From contig NZ_KI928944.1 in NCBI RefSeq assembly GCF_000521215.1, forward strand, positions 1-41,449: a DNA stretch of 41,449 nucleotides, given 5' to 3'. Positions 1 to 8,893 of the stretch are shown piece after piece. The stretch is from Labrenzia sp. DG1229 (lineage in GTDB: Bacteria > Pseudomonadota > Alphaproteobacteria > Rhizobiales > Stappiaceae). The notes beneath the pieces were generated by a model that saw nothing but the letters and a program-made list of their open reading frames with translations, was not told the DNA's origin and did no database searches. Position 1 is the first letter of the stretch. The number at the start of each line of letters is the position of its first letter. The translations under genes were made by a program, and so were the position numbers.

Positions 1-2
1 CA

Positions 3-1394
3 GTGTTGGATTTGGCGGCGCATCTTCAGTCGCGTGTAATTTCAAGCCGAGAAGTCACGGATGCAATTCTTGCGCGCATCGCCCAAAGGGACAAAAAAAT
101 AGACGCCTGGTTCGGCGTCTATCACGAAACTGCAATTCGGCTTGCAGAGGCTGCAGACAAAAGGCTGTCCATGAAATCCGTGCGAGCAAATGGCGCAGCG
201 CCGTTGCTTTGCGGGATTCCAATTGGTCTCAAAGACGTAATTGCGGTTGCCGGGCGACCGCTAACGGTGGGCTGTGAAGCGTTTTCAGATCATGACGCTC
301 CGGCCGATTCGGAAGCATGGCAACGGCTTAACCAGATGGGTATGGTTCTGGTGGGTCACACGCGCACCCAAGAGTTTGCATCTGGCCATTCGCCGCAAAA
401 CGTTGCCAATCCATGGGATTTGGGGCGCAGTCCCGGTGGTTCCAGCAATGGAAGCGCCGCCGCGGTGGCAAGTCGCACCGTTCCGGTGACGCTGGGAACC
501 GATGTTGGCGGGAGCCTGCGCCGTCCCGCGTCGGCTTGTGGCTTGACCACGATCATCGGTACCGCTGGCAGGGTCAGCACGCGCGGCATAGTAACATTCG
601 ACAGGAGCCGCGATCATGTTGGGCCGATGGCACGTAGTGCGGCAGATTGCGCCTTAGTGCTGGGCGCACTGGCTGGGCGAGATCCGGGGGATGTTGCCAC
701 CTATCCTTCGCCCGACTTCGCTCAAGGATCGCTCGCGCCAACCTCAGGAGGCCGCCCTTTCGCTAAGCGTCGTATTGGCATGGTCCAACTTGAAAAATTC
801 GGACCGGTGGATAACGAGGTCGCTGAAATTTATGCTCGATTTAAGGATGAGTTGAGCGCTCTCGGGGCGCAGTTGATAGAGATCTCCACTCTGCCGCCGG
901 CACCGAAACTGGTCCGGCCTCATCCCGAATTGATTGCGTTTCATCGGCGGCACTTTTCTATGCGCGGTGACCGCTACAGCCCAAAGTTGCGTGATGCGGT
1001 TTCAAAGATGCTGGACAAGGCATCGGTCAATTCTGCGCTCGAACTGCACGATTCAATGGTGTCTCGAGGTGTCTATGTCGAAGCCTGGATTGATATCTTC
1101 AGACAGCTTTCGCTCGACATGGTGGTGATGCCTGCCCAGAGTCGGCAGACACCGCTTTTGCAATCTGATGATGACGTCAGCGACCTTGACGGGTTTGGCG
1201 ATGTTGATATCCGCCTGATGTGGAATGTGCTCGGGTTTCCTGTAGCTTGTGTGCCGGCCGGCCTTACGGCCTCTGGAATGCCTCTTGGAATGCAGCTTGC
1301 TGGGCCGCCCTGGTCGGAGAATGCGCTTCTTTCTCAGGCCATCGATTATCAAGCCCACACTGGCCACCACCTACTTGTTGCAAATGGATATTGA
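3..1394 (+). CDS. Amidase signature family hydrolase, 5'-partial
   Basis: Hydrolyses a carboxamide bond, releasing ammonia or an amine. The Ser-cisSer-Lys triad is visible: Lys77 in GIPIGLKDV, the cis-serine in GGSSNGS (about 147-148) and the nucleophile Ser171 in GTDVGGSLRRPAS. 463 residues are present, close to the usual family length. The first readable codon is a GTG at the window edge and the N-terminal helix seems to begin slightly earlier, so the true start is probably outside the window. It is the first visible gene of a tight run ending with cofE; the next gene follows by 94 bp, or overlaps by 11 bp if an earlier start is used. No signal peptide is seen, so it is likely cytoplasmic. 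The substrate cannot be read from the sequence; a C-N bond of a catabolic intermediate is an inference from the neighbours. Confidence 0.9.
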   Translation: MLDLAAHLQSRVISSREVTDAILARIAQRDKKIDAWFGVYHETAIRLAEAADKRLSMKSVRANGAAPLLCGIPIGLKDVIAVAGRPLTVGCEAFSDHDAPADSEAWQRLNQMGMVLVGHTRTQEFASGHSPQNVANPWDLGRSPGGSSNGSAAAVASRTVPVTLGTDVGGSLRRPASACGLTTIIGTAGRVSTRGIVTFDRSRDHVGPMARSAADCALVLGALAGRDPGDVATYPSPDFAQGSLAPTSGGRPFAKRRIGMVQLEKFGPVDNEVAEIYARFKDELSALGAQLIEISTLPPAPKLVRPHPELIAFHRRHFSMRGDRYSPKLRDAVSKMLDKASVNSALELHDSMVSRGVYVEAWIDIFRQLSLDMVVMPAQSRQTPLLQSDDDVSDLDGFGDVDIRLMWNVLGFPVACVPAGLTASGMPLGMQLAGPPWSENALLSQAIDYQAHTGHHLLVANGY

Positions 1395-1488
1395 TCATGA
1401 CGAAAGACCGACTGGCTTACTTGGCGAGCCATCAAGTTCACTTTTTGCTCCGAGGGCATTTCCGAAGAAGAAAACGGGAAACAGCACA

Positions 1489-2370
1489 ATGCCCAAACTG
1501 CGCGTACCGTTCGAATACGGGGCCGATCGTAAGCCGCTTCCGGTGCCGAATGGCAAACCGCTGATTGTCAACCTGGTGTTGGCGGTGGAGTGTTTCCGGT
1601 TCGATCTGCCGATGTCGCGCAGAATATTGTCTGTGCGCGACCCGGCACATGCTCCGGACATCCCAAATTTCAGTTGGACTGAGTACGCAATGCGCTCCGG
1701 CATGCCGCGCCTTATGAAGATCTTCGAGGAGCGTGGGTTGAAGCCTGACACCTGCATCAACTCTGCGCTGATCGACGAATATCCTCGGGTTGCCGAAGTT
1801 CTACTGAGGGCTGATTGTGAGTTTCAAGGACATGGCGTATGGCAAGAACCTCTGACGATCGAAAACGAAAACGAAGTTATTGCCGAGGCAACTGGACGCA
1901 TTAAAGCGTTCACCGGGCGTCAGCCGCGCGGTTGGCTCGGACCGGGCTTGCGTGAAACATTCAATACTCCAGACGTGCTCAAGGCAAACGGTTATGATTA
2001 TGTGGGTGACTGGGCACTCGATGATGTGCCCTGCTGGATGCCAACCGCGCACGGTCCGCTGGTGGTGCATCCCTATACCGTCGAACTAAACGATTACGTT
2101 GTATTCGCGGTCGAAAACCATCTCTCCGACGAACAATACAACCGGGTCGTTCACACTTTGGAAGCCTTTGACCGCGAGTTGGAAGCGGAGCCGCGTGTCC
2201 TGACTATTCCATTCCACCACCATCTTGTCGGTGTTCCGCATCGTGCGCCGTTTGTTGCCAAAATTCTCGACCTATTGCTGGAGCGAGATGACGTCCAATT
2301 TCTGTCTGGGTCCGAAATTTGTGATTGGTTCACCCAGATTGATCAGTCGACAGACTCTGACACACCTTGA
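1489..2370 (+). CDS. Polysaccharide deacetylase / PuuE-type amidohydrolase
   Basis: A NodB-fold protein of the subgroup that includes the allantoinase PuuE, which acts on small C-N bonds rather than polymers. Diagnostic stretches are PNFSWTEYAMR, the metal or active-site His in FQGHGVWQEP, FTGRQPRGWLGPGL and the late HHHLVGVPHR. The usual NodB Asp is replaced by Glu in LAVECFRFD. I chose ATG 1489 (MPKLRVPFEYG) because homologues start there; an upstream ATG at 1384 overlaps the amidase stop and would add 35 residues of unconserved sequence. The product is 293 aa with no signal peptide. It sits between the amidase and the PrpD gene in the same operon. Beside an amidase, ring opening or deamidation of an N-containing compound is a reasonable but unproven role. 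Confidence 0.82.
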   Translation: MPKLRVPFEYGADRKPLPVPNGKPLIVNLVLAVECFRFDLPMSRRILSVRDPAHAPDIPNFSWTEYAMRSGMPRLMKIFEERGLKPDTCINSALIDEYPRVAEVLLRADCEFQGHGVWQEPLTIENENEVIAEATGRIKAFTGRQPRGWLGPGLRETFNTPDVLKANGYDYVGDWALDDVPCWMPTAHGPLVVHPYTVELNDYVVFAVENHLSDEQYNRVVHTLEAFDRELEAEPRVLTIPFHHHLVGVPHRAPFVAKILDLLLERDDVQFLSGSEICDWFTQIDQSTDSDTP

Positions 2371-2379
2371 GGTGCAATC

Positions 2380-3732
2380 ATGAGAATATTAACAGCGGAA
2401 GCCGGTCCTGAGATTGGGCGTCGCCTTGAAAAACTTGACGAGACCCTGCGATCATGGAGCCGCTGGGCTACCGCGCTTAGCTGGAGTGATGTTCCGGCCG
2501 AGGGGCAACAACTCATGCGCGACGTTGTTATCGACACGGTTGGCTGTGCCATTGGGGGCTCTGACGATCCACTCGTTCAAGGCTTGATCTCAAAAGTTTC
2601 GCCAGGTGCAGCCGCGGCTTGGGCGAGTGGATTCCCAGGGCTCGATCCGGCATGGGCCACTTTTGTCAACGGCACGGCATCCACAGTGCTGGATCTTGAT
2701 GAGTTCGTGCGCGGGGCAGGGCATCCGGCGATCCACGTTGTACCTGGGGCTTTCGCATTGGCTGAGCAGCTTGGTGCCAGCGGGGATCAACTGTTTCGTG
2801 CCATCCATGTTGGATATGAATTCGCTGTTGCCATTGGTAATGCCGGATCGCGCCCGGCCGATGTCCATCCGCACGGAACCATACTGCCGGTCGGCGGGGC
2901 GGCGGCTTGTGCAACCCTGCTCGACCTAAGCCCAGAGGATTGGATATCAGCGGTTTGCGCCGCGGGCAGCATCGCTACCGTCATGCCATATGCCGCTTGC
3001 TATAGCGGGCAGCTCGTCCGCAATACATTCGCAGGCGACGGCGCCCGCCGTGGCCTTACGGCTGCTCTGGTTGCCTCGGCCGGTGGCACAGCGGATACCG
3101 AACTGCTGCTGTTCGCCCTTGATCGCGCATCGGACGAAGTGTTGGATTTTGCCCAGCCGCCTGAGCATGGGGCGGCCATCGTCACTACTAACATCTTCAA
3201 GCGGCACGCCGCTTGCGCGCTCGCGTCTGCAGCCATTGACGCCTCTCTTGCGATCGCGGCAGAAAGGCCGGTTAAACCGGATCCCTCAGTCAAAGTGCGT
3301 GTCGAAGTGGGCCCGGCCTCTCGAGACCTCATTTGGAGCCATCCGGCCAACCCGGTTTCAGCGAAATTTTCGCTGTCCTACGGGGTTTCCGCGGCGCTGC
3401 TGCGGCAGGCCTTCGATGAATCGGTGTTGCAGCAGGAGGTCTTCGCTGATGCCTTGCGCGACCGTTTCGAGGACCAGATCGATGTGAGTATCGATCCTGA
3501 CCTTAGCGCCAGTCAGGCCCGTGTCGAGGTCAGGTTTGGCGACGGCACGTCGATTATACGCCAGTGCGACAAGCCTTACGATCTAGTGCGCGATGGCAGT
3601 AGTAGTGAGCTTGACGATAAGTTCATGCGCCTTTGCGCGCCCAAGCTCAGCGACAAGGCTGCGGAGAGCCTTCTAGGGCGTCTGCGCGCCTCGGACGGCG
3701 CAGCGTCGCTAGCCGCGTTGTGGCGGACCTAG
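2380..3732 (+). CDS. MmgE/PrpD family protein
   Basis: The family includes 2-methylcitrate dehydratase (PrpD), cis-aconitate decarboxylase and many uncharacterised dehydratase- or isomerase-like enzymes. At 450 aa it has the usual length. Typical stretches are DVVIDTVGCAIGG near the N-terminus, FVNGTASTVLDLDEF, GHPAIHVVPGAFALAE, HVGYEFAVAIGNAG and the central FKRHAACALASAAIDA. The start ATG lies 10 bp after the preceding stop with a GAGG-like site in front. No prpB or prpC neighbour is present, so propionate metabolism is not suggested. In this operon it more likely dehydrates or isomerises an intermediate from the hydrolases. Confidence 0.88.
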   Translation: MRILTAEAGPEIGRRLEKLDETLRSWSRWATALSWSDVPAEGQQLMRDVVIDTVGCAIGGSDDPLVQGLISKVSPGAAAAWASGFPGLDPAWATFVNGTASTVLDLDEFVRGAGHPAIHVVPGAFALAEQLGASGDQLFRAIHVGYEFAVAIGNAGSRPADVHPHGTILPVGGAAACATLLDLSPEDWISAVCAAGSIATVMPYAACYSGQLVRNTFAGDGARRGLTAALVASAGGTADTELLLFALDRASDEVLDFAQPPEHGAAIVTTNIFKRHAACALASAAIDASLAIAAERPVKPDPSVKVRVEVGPASRDLIWSHPANPVSAKFSLSYGVSAALLRQAFDESVLQQEVFADALRDRFEDQIDVSIDPDLSASQARVEVRFGDGTSIIRQCDKPYDLVRDGSSSELDDKFMRLCAPKLSDKAAESLLGRLRASDGAASLAALWRT

Positions 3733-3777
3733 TGTCTCTTTGGAGAACGATTGGCTCAATGCGGAGGAACTTATGAA

Positions 3778-4689
3778 GTGAAGTTCGGCGTGAATTTGAT
3801 CAACAACGGACCGGGAATCTCGCGGGAATCGATCAGCCGATGGGCTGAGACGATCGAGGGTCTTGGCTTCGATATGCTACTGTTGTCCGATCATGTCGCG
3901 ATCACATCCGACGTGAACGCGCGTTACCCGGCACCGTTCTTCGATCCCATCACGACCCTGGCATTTGTCGCGGCGCGCACCCGCACAATCGCGCTAGGGA
4001 CGACCGCCCTCATTCTGCCTCTGCGCCATGTGCTTGAAATGGCTAAGTCGATTGGCACCATCGACGAGCTGTCCGGTGGCCGGTTCGAAGCTATAGGGGT
4101 TTGTGTCGGTTGGTCCGAACCGGAATATGAAGCGCTCGGCATTCCCTTCAGTGAGCGTGGGCGAATTTCCGACGACTATCTCGAAGCGCTTCGCAAATTC
4201 TGGGCCTCGGACGTTGCAAGCCATCACGGCGTCTACGCACGATTCTCCGATGTATACACGACCCCACGGCCAGAGCGCACGCCGCAGATCTGGGTCGCCG
4301 GCCTGGCTGACCCCGTGCTGCGGCGTGCGGTCAGGCTGGGTGACACCTGGCATCCGATCAACCGCAGCGTTGCATGGATGACGGACGCCTACGGGCGCTT
4401 GCAAACCATAGCTGCCGAGGAAAACAAGCCTGTACCGACTTTTGCGCCACGTCTTTATCTTCGTATAACCGATAGTCCGCTGGGGGAAGATCATGTTGCC
4501 GGTGAGGGAACACCCGAACAAATCCAGCGAGATATCGCAGCGCTGCGAGACGTGGGCGCCGAATATTTCATTTTCGATCCACACGCACCCGATGCGCGAG
4601 ATGCCACGCGCGAACCTGATCTCATCCGGTTGGTTGAGCGGGTGGCTGAGGAAATCATAGATCTTACACAGGGAACCATCAGGTCTTGA
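3778..4689 (+). CDS. LLM-class oxidoreductase, F420-dependent type (TIGR03619-like)
   Basis: A luciferase-like (beta/alpha)8 oxidoreductase of 303 aa. The stretches LGTTALILPLRHVLEMAKSI, ELSGGRFEAIGVCVGW and the following EYEALGIPFSERGR are characteristic of the Rv2161c-like group, annotated as F420-dependent; FMN use cannot be excluded from sequence alone. GTG 3778 is chosen because GGAGG at 3763-3767 sits 10 bp upstream and the protein then begins VKFGVNL, matching the first beta strand of the fold. A nearby ATG at 3773 is out of frame. It is followed 13 bp later by cofE, which strongly favours F420 as cofactor. Probable role: hydride transfer to or from the substrate of the catabolic pathway. 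Confidence 0.85.
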   Translation: MKFGVNLINNGPGISRESISRWAETIEGLGFDMLLLSDHVAITSDVNARYPAPFFDPITTLAFVAARTRTIALGTTALILPLRHVLEMAKSIGTIDELSGGRFEAIGVCVGWSEPEYEALGIPFSERGRISDDYLEALRKFWASDVASHHGVYARFSDVYTTPRPERTPQIWVAGLADPVLRRAVRLGDTWHPINRSVAWMTDAYGRLQTIAAEENKPVPTFAPRLYLRITDSPLGEDHVAGEGTPEQIQRDIAALRDVGAEYFIFDPHAPDARDATREPDLIRLVERVAEEIIDLTQGTIRS

Positions 4690-4702
4690 GGCAGCGGTAA
4701 GA

Positions 4703-5464
4703 ATGGTCAGCCTGCAAACGATCAATTCCATACCTCTGATCACATCTGACGCAGACCTTGCGGCGGAAATCTGGGACGCGGCAGGGAAGACGCAGGTCTC
4801 ATTCAAGGACGGCGATATCGTCGTAGTGGCACAAAAAGTGGTTTCCAAAGCGGAAGGTTGCTATTGCCGCCTAGGGAGAACAGAGATATCCGAGCGCGCT
4901 GTTCAAACCGCGCGCGAAACCGGAAAGACTCCCGAATTTGTTGAAGCCGTTTTATCGGAATCGGTCGAGGTAGTGCGGAGCGTGCCCGGCGTTCTCATCG
5001 TCGAACACCGGCTCGGTCACATAACCGCAAACGCAGGCATTGACCGCTCCAATATCGATGCAGCGGTTGGCGACGAAGATGTGGTCCTGCTGCTGCCCGA
5101 AGACCCCGATCGGTCGGCGATGCTACTGCGTGAACGGCTCGAAGCCTACTCCGGTCGGCGGATCGGCGTAATCATTGCGGACAGTTGCGGGCGTCCCTGG
5201 AGATTAGGTACGGTCGGGACGGCGATCGGAATCGCGGGTCCGCCCGCACTTGTCAAAAAACGTGGTGCCCTGGATCTTTTCGGACGCCCTTTGCACAACA
5301 CTGAAATCTGCTTTTCCGACGCTGTCGCTGCAGCAGCGGTTCTTATCATGGGCGAGGCGGATGAAGGCACTCCGGTGGTCGTAGCGCGCGGTCTCGATTG
5401 GCGCGACACCGAGCAGACGGCAAAGACTATTTTGCGTCCTCGTTCTGAGGACCTCTTTCGATGA
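4703..5464 (+). CDS. cofE: Coenzyme F420-0:L-glutamate ligase
   Basis: Adds L-glutamate residues to F420-0 with GTP, the last step in making F420. The 253 aa protein carries the diagnostic GDIVVVAQKVVSKAEG (residues 37-52), then LPEDPDRSA, IIADSCGRPWRLGTVGTAIG, LDLFGRPL and a C-terminal MGEADEGTPVVVARGL. The length is that of stand-alone CofE; the nitroreductase domain of actinobacterial FbiB is absent. It starts 13 bp after the LLM oxidoreductase gene and ends this operon. No cofC, cofD or cofG/H is in the window, so F420-0 must come from elsewhere in the genome or from outside the cell. F420 genes are uncommon in Alphaproteobacteria, so horizontal acquisition is likely. Confidence 0.93.
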   Translation: MVSLQTINSIPLITSDADLAAEIWDAAGKTQVSFKDGDIVVVAQKVVSKAEGCYCRLGRTEISERAVQTARETGKTPEFVEAVLSESVEVVRSVPGVLIVEHRLGHITANAGIDRSNIDAAVGDEDVVLLLPEDPDRSAMLLRERLEAYSGRRIGVIIADSCGRPWRLGTVGTAIGIAGPPALVKKRGALDLFGRPLHNTEICFSDAVAAAAVLIMGEADEGTPVVVARGLDWRDTEQTAKTILRPRSEDLFR

Positions 5465-5549
5465 ACTTCGTTCATATCTTCGGGTCGCGATAGATTCTTG
5501 AATTTTGATTTTCGTTTTTGATTAGTCGCGACGTCTCGACAATCACACA

Positions 5550-5594
5550 TTGACTCGGTATATCTTGCTTGTTACATCTTATTTCTTATATGAT
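5550..5594 (+). promoter_or_regulatory. Predicted promoter with GntR-type operator before the RidA gene
   Basis: A -35-like TTGACT (5550-5555) is followed by an AT-rich site at 5571-5594 that begins GTTACATCTTAT and ends TATATGAT. Read on the opposite strand, the site at 19481-19504 matches it at 22 of 24 positions. A TATATG at 5587-5592 can serve as -10 with TTGCTT (5565-5570). The gene starts about 100 bp downstream. The rest of the 230-bp gap after cofE shows no gene and no clear terminator. The operator assignment is by comparison within this window only. Confidence 0.6.
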
Positions 5595-5694
5595 CCTCCA
5601 AATTTGTCCGAAAAATAGCTCATCTCGGGCGAATGAGGATCGGAGAGAAAGCACTGCAGGTGTGGTGTTCAAACTTTAAACGGGAGGATTTTTC

Positions 5695-6234
5695 ATGGAT
5701 AACAAAAACCCAATCGGCGTTTCGAGCGAATCTCGGCGTCAACTGTTGCAAGGTGTGATCGGAGGGGGTGCCGTGGTTGCAGGTGTCTCAATGTTAACTG
5801 CCGGTGGCGCGGCCGCTCAAGATGGAACGGATATGATGATAGAGCGGCGCAATCCCAATACGCTGGAGGATGTTTCGCCCTACGGCTTCTCACACACTGC
5901 AGGCGTCATCGGCCCGCACAAAACAATACAAGTAGCAGGTCAAGCGGGTTTTACGGATGACGGACCCAATGACTTCAAAACCCAAGTCGAGCGCTCCTAT
6001 GAGAATGTTAGAAAGGCTCTGGCTCCCTGGGATGCTGGCCCTGAAAACGTGCTAAAAGTAACGATGTTGGTTGTCGATCACGATCTGGAAAAGCTGGGCG
6101 TCATTATCAGCACAATGAAAGCCTTTTTTGGCGAAGATCTCCCTGCAGCTACCCTCATACCTGTGACGCGCCTGGCTGTACCGCCCGTAATGGCTTTTGA
6201 GGTCGACGCTTTCGCTGTCGTGAAAGAAGGCTAG
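5695..6234 (+). CDS. Tat-exported RidA/YjgF-family protein
   Basis: A 179 aa protein with an N-terminal twin-arginine signal: Arg14-Arg15 in SRRQLLQG, a Gly/Ala-rich hydrophobic stretch and a probable cleavage site after AAA (about residue 41). The mature part is a RidA fold (PYGFSHTAGVIGP, VAGQAGFTDDG, SYENVRKAL, VTMLVVDHD). Classical RidA enamine/imine deaminases are cytosolic and need an Arg in the PAR motif before the last strand; here that position reads PAATLIPVTRL, so the Arg is missing and deaminase activity is doubtful. An AGG-containing site (gggagg) lies 8 bp before the ATG. It has its own promoter and operator. Possible roles are binding or hydrolysis of a small periplasmic metabolite; no specific function is recognised. 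Confidence 0.85.
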   Translation: MDNKNPIGVSSESRRQLLQGVIGGGAVVAGVSMLTAGGAAAQDGTDMMIERRNPNTLEDVSPYGFSHTAGVIGPHKTIQVAGQAGFTDDGPNDFKTQVERSYENVRKALAPWDAGPENVLKVTMLVVDHDLEKLGVIISTMKAFFGEDLPAATLIPVTRLAVPPVMAFEVDAFAVVKEG

Positions 6235-6374
6235 TTTCCTCCCGCAGACAACCGTGATCAGGATCTCTTTGGTTGCGGTTGTCGGCGTGAGCTAAACTCT
6301 CGGCGTAAATACAAGATACGCCGCAAAATTGACCGCGTTTGCAGGGTTGCAAATTTATTGGAGCTGATCTGAAA

Positions 6375-6773
6375 TTGCGCCGAAACAATCCAGGGAATAT
6401 CCACACTCCGCTTGGTGGGTATTCACACTCTCTGTTGGTGCCGGCCGATCACGATCTACTTTTTGTGTCTGGTCAGGTGGGTATTGATCCACAGGGAGCG
6501 GTGCTAAGTGGCATTGCCCCGCAATCTCTCCAGGCGTTCGCCAACCTACAGGCCTGCCTTTCCGATGCAGATTTGCACGTGGATCAGATCGTTCAGTTGA
6601 CGATTTATTTGACCGATGCCAATTTTATCAAGGACGCACGCCTGGCCAGACAAGTGGTATTCGGCGATGTGCCCGATCCTGCATGCACGCTTTTGGTCGT
6701 TAGCGCATTGGCCAGACCCGAACTTCTGATCGAGGTTGAAGCCTTGGCCGCACGAAAACCAAAGCGTTTGTAG
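6375..6773 (+). CDS. RidA/YjgF-family protein, cytosolic
   Basis: A second RidA-like protein, about 132 aa, the normal family length. TTG 6375 is preferred because GGAG at 6360-6363 precedes it and the protein then begins in the usual way (xNNPGNIHTPLGGYSHS); a TTG at 6339 would add 12 residues. Family stretches are LLFVSGQVGIDPQG, ANLQACLSDADL, QLTIYLTD and the final LLIEVEALA. The catalytic Arg of true deaminases is again absent (PACTLLVVSAL). It lies 140 bp after the Tat-exported paralogue. The two may act on related compounds on either side of the membrane, which is inference. Confidence 0.8.
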   Translation: MRRNNPGNIHTPLGGYSHSLLVPADHDLLFVSGQVGIDPQGAVLSGIAPQSLQAFANLQACLSDADLHVDQIVQLTIYLTDANFIKDARLARQVVFGDVPDPACTLLVVSALARPELLIEVEALAARKPKRL

Positions 6774-7032
6774 TTCCTGGTGGCCTGTTTCGAGGAATAC
6801 TGGTGTTACGGCCGGATCATTAAGCGCGAGGCATATCGGAATTCACGGCAGCCAACCATCGTTGATCAGCCTTCTGAATTTGACCTTTTCCAGATATACA
6901 GCAGTCGTTTAGCCTCTAAGAAACCCGCGATGTCGGGTAGGGTCGCTCCGGTAGTTTCCTTGTTCGACTCCGTTACTCCTATCCAAAATACCCGGTCGCG
7001 ATTACCAAGTGGACTGGTCAACTGAAATGTGC
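6774..7032. other. Intergenic stretch without a recognisable gene
   Basis: An 81-codon open frame (6780-7025) crosses this stretch, but it has no Shine-Dalgarno sequence, an unlikely composition and no family resemblance. I see no terminator with a T tract. The right end leads into the regulator's promoter region. Confidence 0.5.
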
Positions 7033-7068
7033 TTGTCTGGAATATCTAATATGTAATACGATGTACTT
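7033..7068 (+). promoter_or_regulatory. Predicted promoter and weak operator of the GntR gene
   Basis: TTGTCT (7033-7038) and TAATAC (7054-7059) form a weak promoter with a 15-bp spacer. Overlapping AT-rich sequence (ATATCTAATATG then GATGTAC) partly resembles the other operators in the region, suggesting autoregulation. The -10 lies only about 10 bp before ATG 7069 and there is no Shine-Dalgarno sequence, so the transcript may be leaderless. Confidence 0.4.
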
Positions 7069-7773
7069 ATGATGATTCAGAAACGCACATTCCCTGCCCG
7101 CCAACTCGCCTCCATGGAGCAGTGGGCGTACGATACGATCAAGGATCGAATACTCACGCTCGAGTTGCGCCCGGGGGCCACCATCACTGAGGCTGAGCTG
7201 GCTAAAAGCCTTGATGTTAGCAAAACACCGCTGCGCGCAGCATTAATGCAACTGGAACGCGATGAGTTGGTTGAAAGTGCGCCCTACAAGGGGTCGTGGG
7301 TGCGCCCTGTTACGCTAGAATCGATTCAGCACCTCTTTCAGCTTCGGGAGGCAATTGAAGGCTTTGCTGTCGAAGCCTTTGCACTTGTAAAGACGCCGGA
7401 GCAGCTATCCAAACTGCAAAATATTGAGCGCTCACGTTTGGAAGCAGTCGAGCAGAACCAAGTAGACTTGGCAATTGTGCGCGACGCGGAATTTCACTCA
7501 TACCCTGTGCAGGCGCTGGGAAATCCGCACCTAGATCGACTGATGATTAATATATCAGATCACCGCCGACGGTTGCGCCATCTGCTTGCCGACCATTTGC
7601 CTGCACCGTCCCCATACGCGATAACAGAGCGACACAATGCGTTGCTGGCGGCTTTCGAGAAGGGTGAAGCAGAACAGGTGCGAGCCATAGTAGTCGATGG
7701 GATTCGTGCGTTGCTTGGCGTTGCTGAGGAGGCTGCGGCGAAAGGAGCCTTGGAGGTATCGACCGACCGGTAA
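7069..7773 (+). CDS. GntR-family transcriptional regulator, FCD (FadR-like) domain
   Basis: A 234 aa regulator. The N-terminal winged helix-turn-helix spans about residues 15-80 (YDTIKDRILTLELRPGATITEAELA, SKTPLRAALMQLERDELVE). The C-terminal helical FCD effector domain contains the metal-site pattern DAEFHSYPVQALGNPHL and ERHNALLAAFEKGE; the last usual His appears replaced by Asp in IVVDGI. FCD regulators are mostly repressors released by a pathway acid. The gene stands alone between the two halves of the catabolic region. AT-rich, partly palindromic sites of FCD-operator size occur at five promoters within about 16 kb, so it is the best candidate for controlling them. ATG 7069 or the adjacent ATG 7072 may be the start. 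Confidence 0.9.
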   Translation: MMIQKRTFPARQLASMEQWAYDTIKDRILTLELRPGATITEAELAKSLDVSKTPLRAALMQLERDELVESAPYKGSWVRPVTLESIQHLFQLREAIEGFAVEAFALVKTPEQLSKLQNIERSRLEAVEQNQVDLAIVRDAEFHSYPVQALGNPHLDRLMINISDHRRRLRHLLADHLPAPSPYAITERHNALLAAFEKGEAEQVRAIVVDGIRALLGVAEEAAAKGALEVSTDR

Positions 7774-7948
7774 CCGAAATCTACTGGAATTCATACGCAT
7801 TTACACTTTGCCATCAATACATCTCGACTGTTGAGAACTGTCTTCCTAACAAGATAGATAACTGTCCTCGGCTACATTCTCACCACTGAATACTCTTTGT
7901 GCGAAGCGACGTCTGGTGTCGTACGTTGTTGTTTAGAATTCAATTGAA

Positions 7949-8809
7949 ATGCGTGGGGTCATGATTCCATACACCATAAAAGATGGGGACGAAGCCTACG
8001 CTAATGTGTTGAACATCCCCAACAGCGAGGTCTATCCTGGGCGTTGGCATGAGGCGGCGGCCGCGTTTCGGAACAAATTGGTTACCGCCGGTAGATTTGA
8101 GCAGGCGATTACCTACGGGCCACTTGCGCGTAATACACTTGAACTGCTCTTGCCGAAGCAAAGGCCGCACGGTTTGGTGGTCTTCGTCCATGGTGGCTAT
8201 TGGCGGCGGTTTGACCCCTCGTTGTTCTGGCACCTGTCTGCTGGACCCCTTGCACATGGTTTCGCAATGGCGATGCCGCGTTATTCGTTATGCCCGGACG
8301 TTCGCGTTGGCGATATTACAGGCGAGATCGCAAGTGCTGTGTCCCATGCGGCCAGTCGCGTAGACGGTCCGATCCACATGGTAGGCCACTCTGCCGGAGG
8401 GCACCTTGTGACGCGCATGATTAGCCACACGTCTCCTTTGCCGGAAGTCGTGAGGAGTCGCATTGCTGGTAGCCTAAGTATTTCAGGTATTCACGACCTG
8501 CGTCCATTTTTGCAGCTTAAACTCAACGATACACTACAATTGGATAAGCAAGAGGCATATGCTGAAAGTCCGGCACTTCTAGAACCCGCTGGTCGAGTTA
8601 AACTGACCTGTTGGGTGGGGGCTGCTGAGAGGTCGGAATTCGTTCGTCAAAATGCTCTGCTTGCCAATGTTTGGCGTGGGCTGGGCGCGTTAACGGCATG
8701 TGTAGAAGAACCGGACCGTCACCATTTCAACGTCATCGAAGGGCTAGCGAGTCCCGACAGTGCATTGACCCTTGCTGCCATTGGTGGATTAGCGAAAATC
8801 TCAATGTAA
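7949..8809 (+). CDS. Alpha/beta hydrolase, arylformamidase-like
   Basis: A serine hydrolase of 286 aa. It has the oxyanion motif HGGYW (residues 81-85), the nucleophile elbow GHSAGG with Ser148, and a late DRHHFNVIEGL supplying the catalytic His. This arrangement is typical of the eukaryotic-type kynurenine formamidase (AFMID) and related carbamate or ester hydrolases. Two ATGs (7949 and 7961) are possible and neither has a strong Shine-Dalgarno site. It is flanked by gaps of 175 and 190 bp, so it is probably a single-gene unit. No tryptophan-pathway gene is nearby, so the substrate is more likely a formamide, amide or ester made in the local pathway. Confidence 0.85.
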   Translation: MRGVMIPYTIKDGDEAYANVLNIPNSEVYPGRWHEAAAAFRNKLVTAGRFEQAITYGPLARNTLELLLPKQRPHGLVVFVHGGYWRRFDPSLFWHLSAGPLAHGFAMAMPRYSLCPDVRVGDITGEIASAVSHAASRVDGPIHMVGHSAGGHLVTRMISHTSPLPEVVRSRIAGSLSISGIHDLRPFLQLKLNDTLQLDKQEAYAESPALLEPAGRVKLTCWVGAAERSEFVRQNALLANVWRGLGALTACVEEPDRHHFNVIEGLASPDSALTLAAIGGLAKISM

Positions 8810-8893
8810 AAGAACGGGTTTCTGGCCCTCATCATGCGTCAGCTTTTGATGGAAAGCTGCACAGTGTCTTCCCTCAGCATGTACGAAACAGGC

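Noticed and set aside
2380..3732. Reading the MmgE/PrpD gene as part of a methylcitrate (propionate) pathway
   Set aside because: No prpB, prpC or acnD-like genes are nearby and the neighbours are C-N hydrolases and F420 genes.
6780..7025. 81-codon open frame between the second RidA and the GntR gene
   Set aside because: No ribosome site, unlikely composition and no family resemblance; a chance open frame is more likely.
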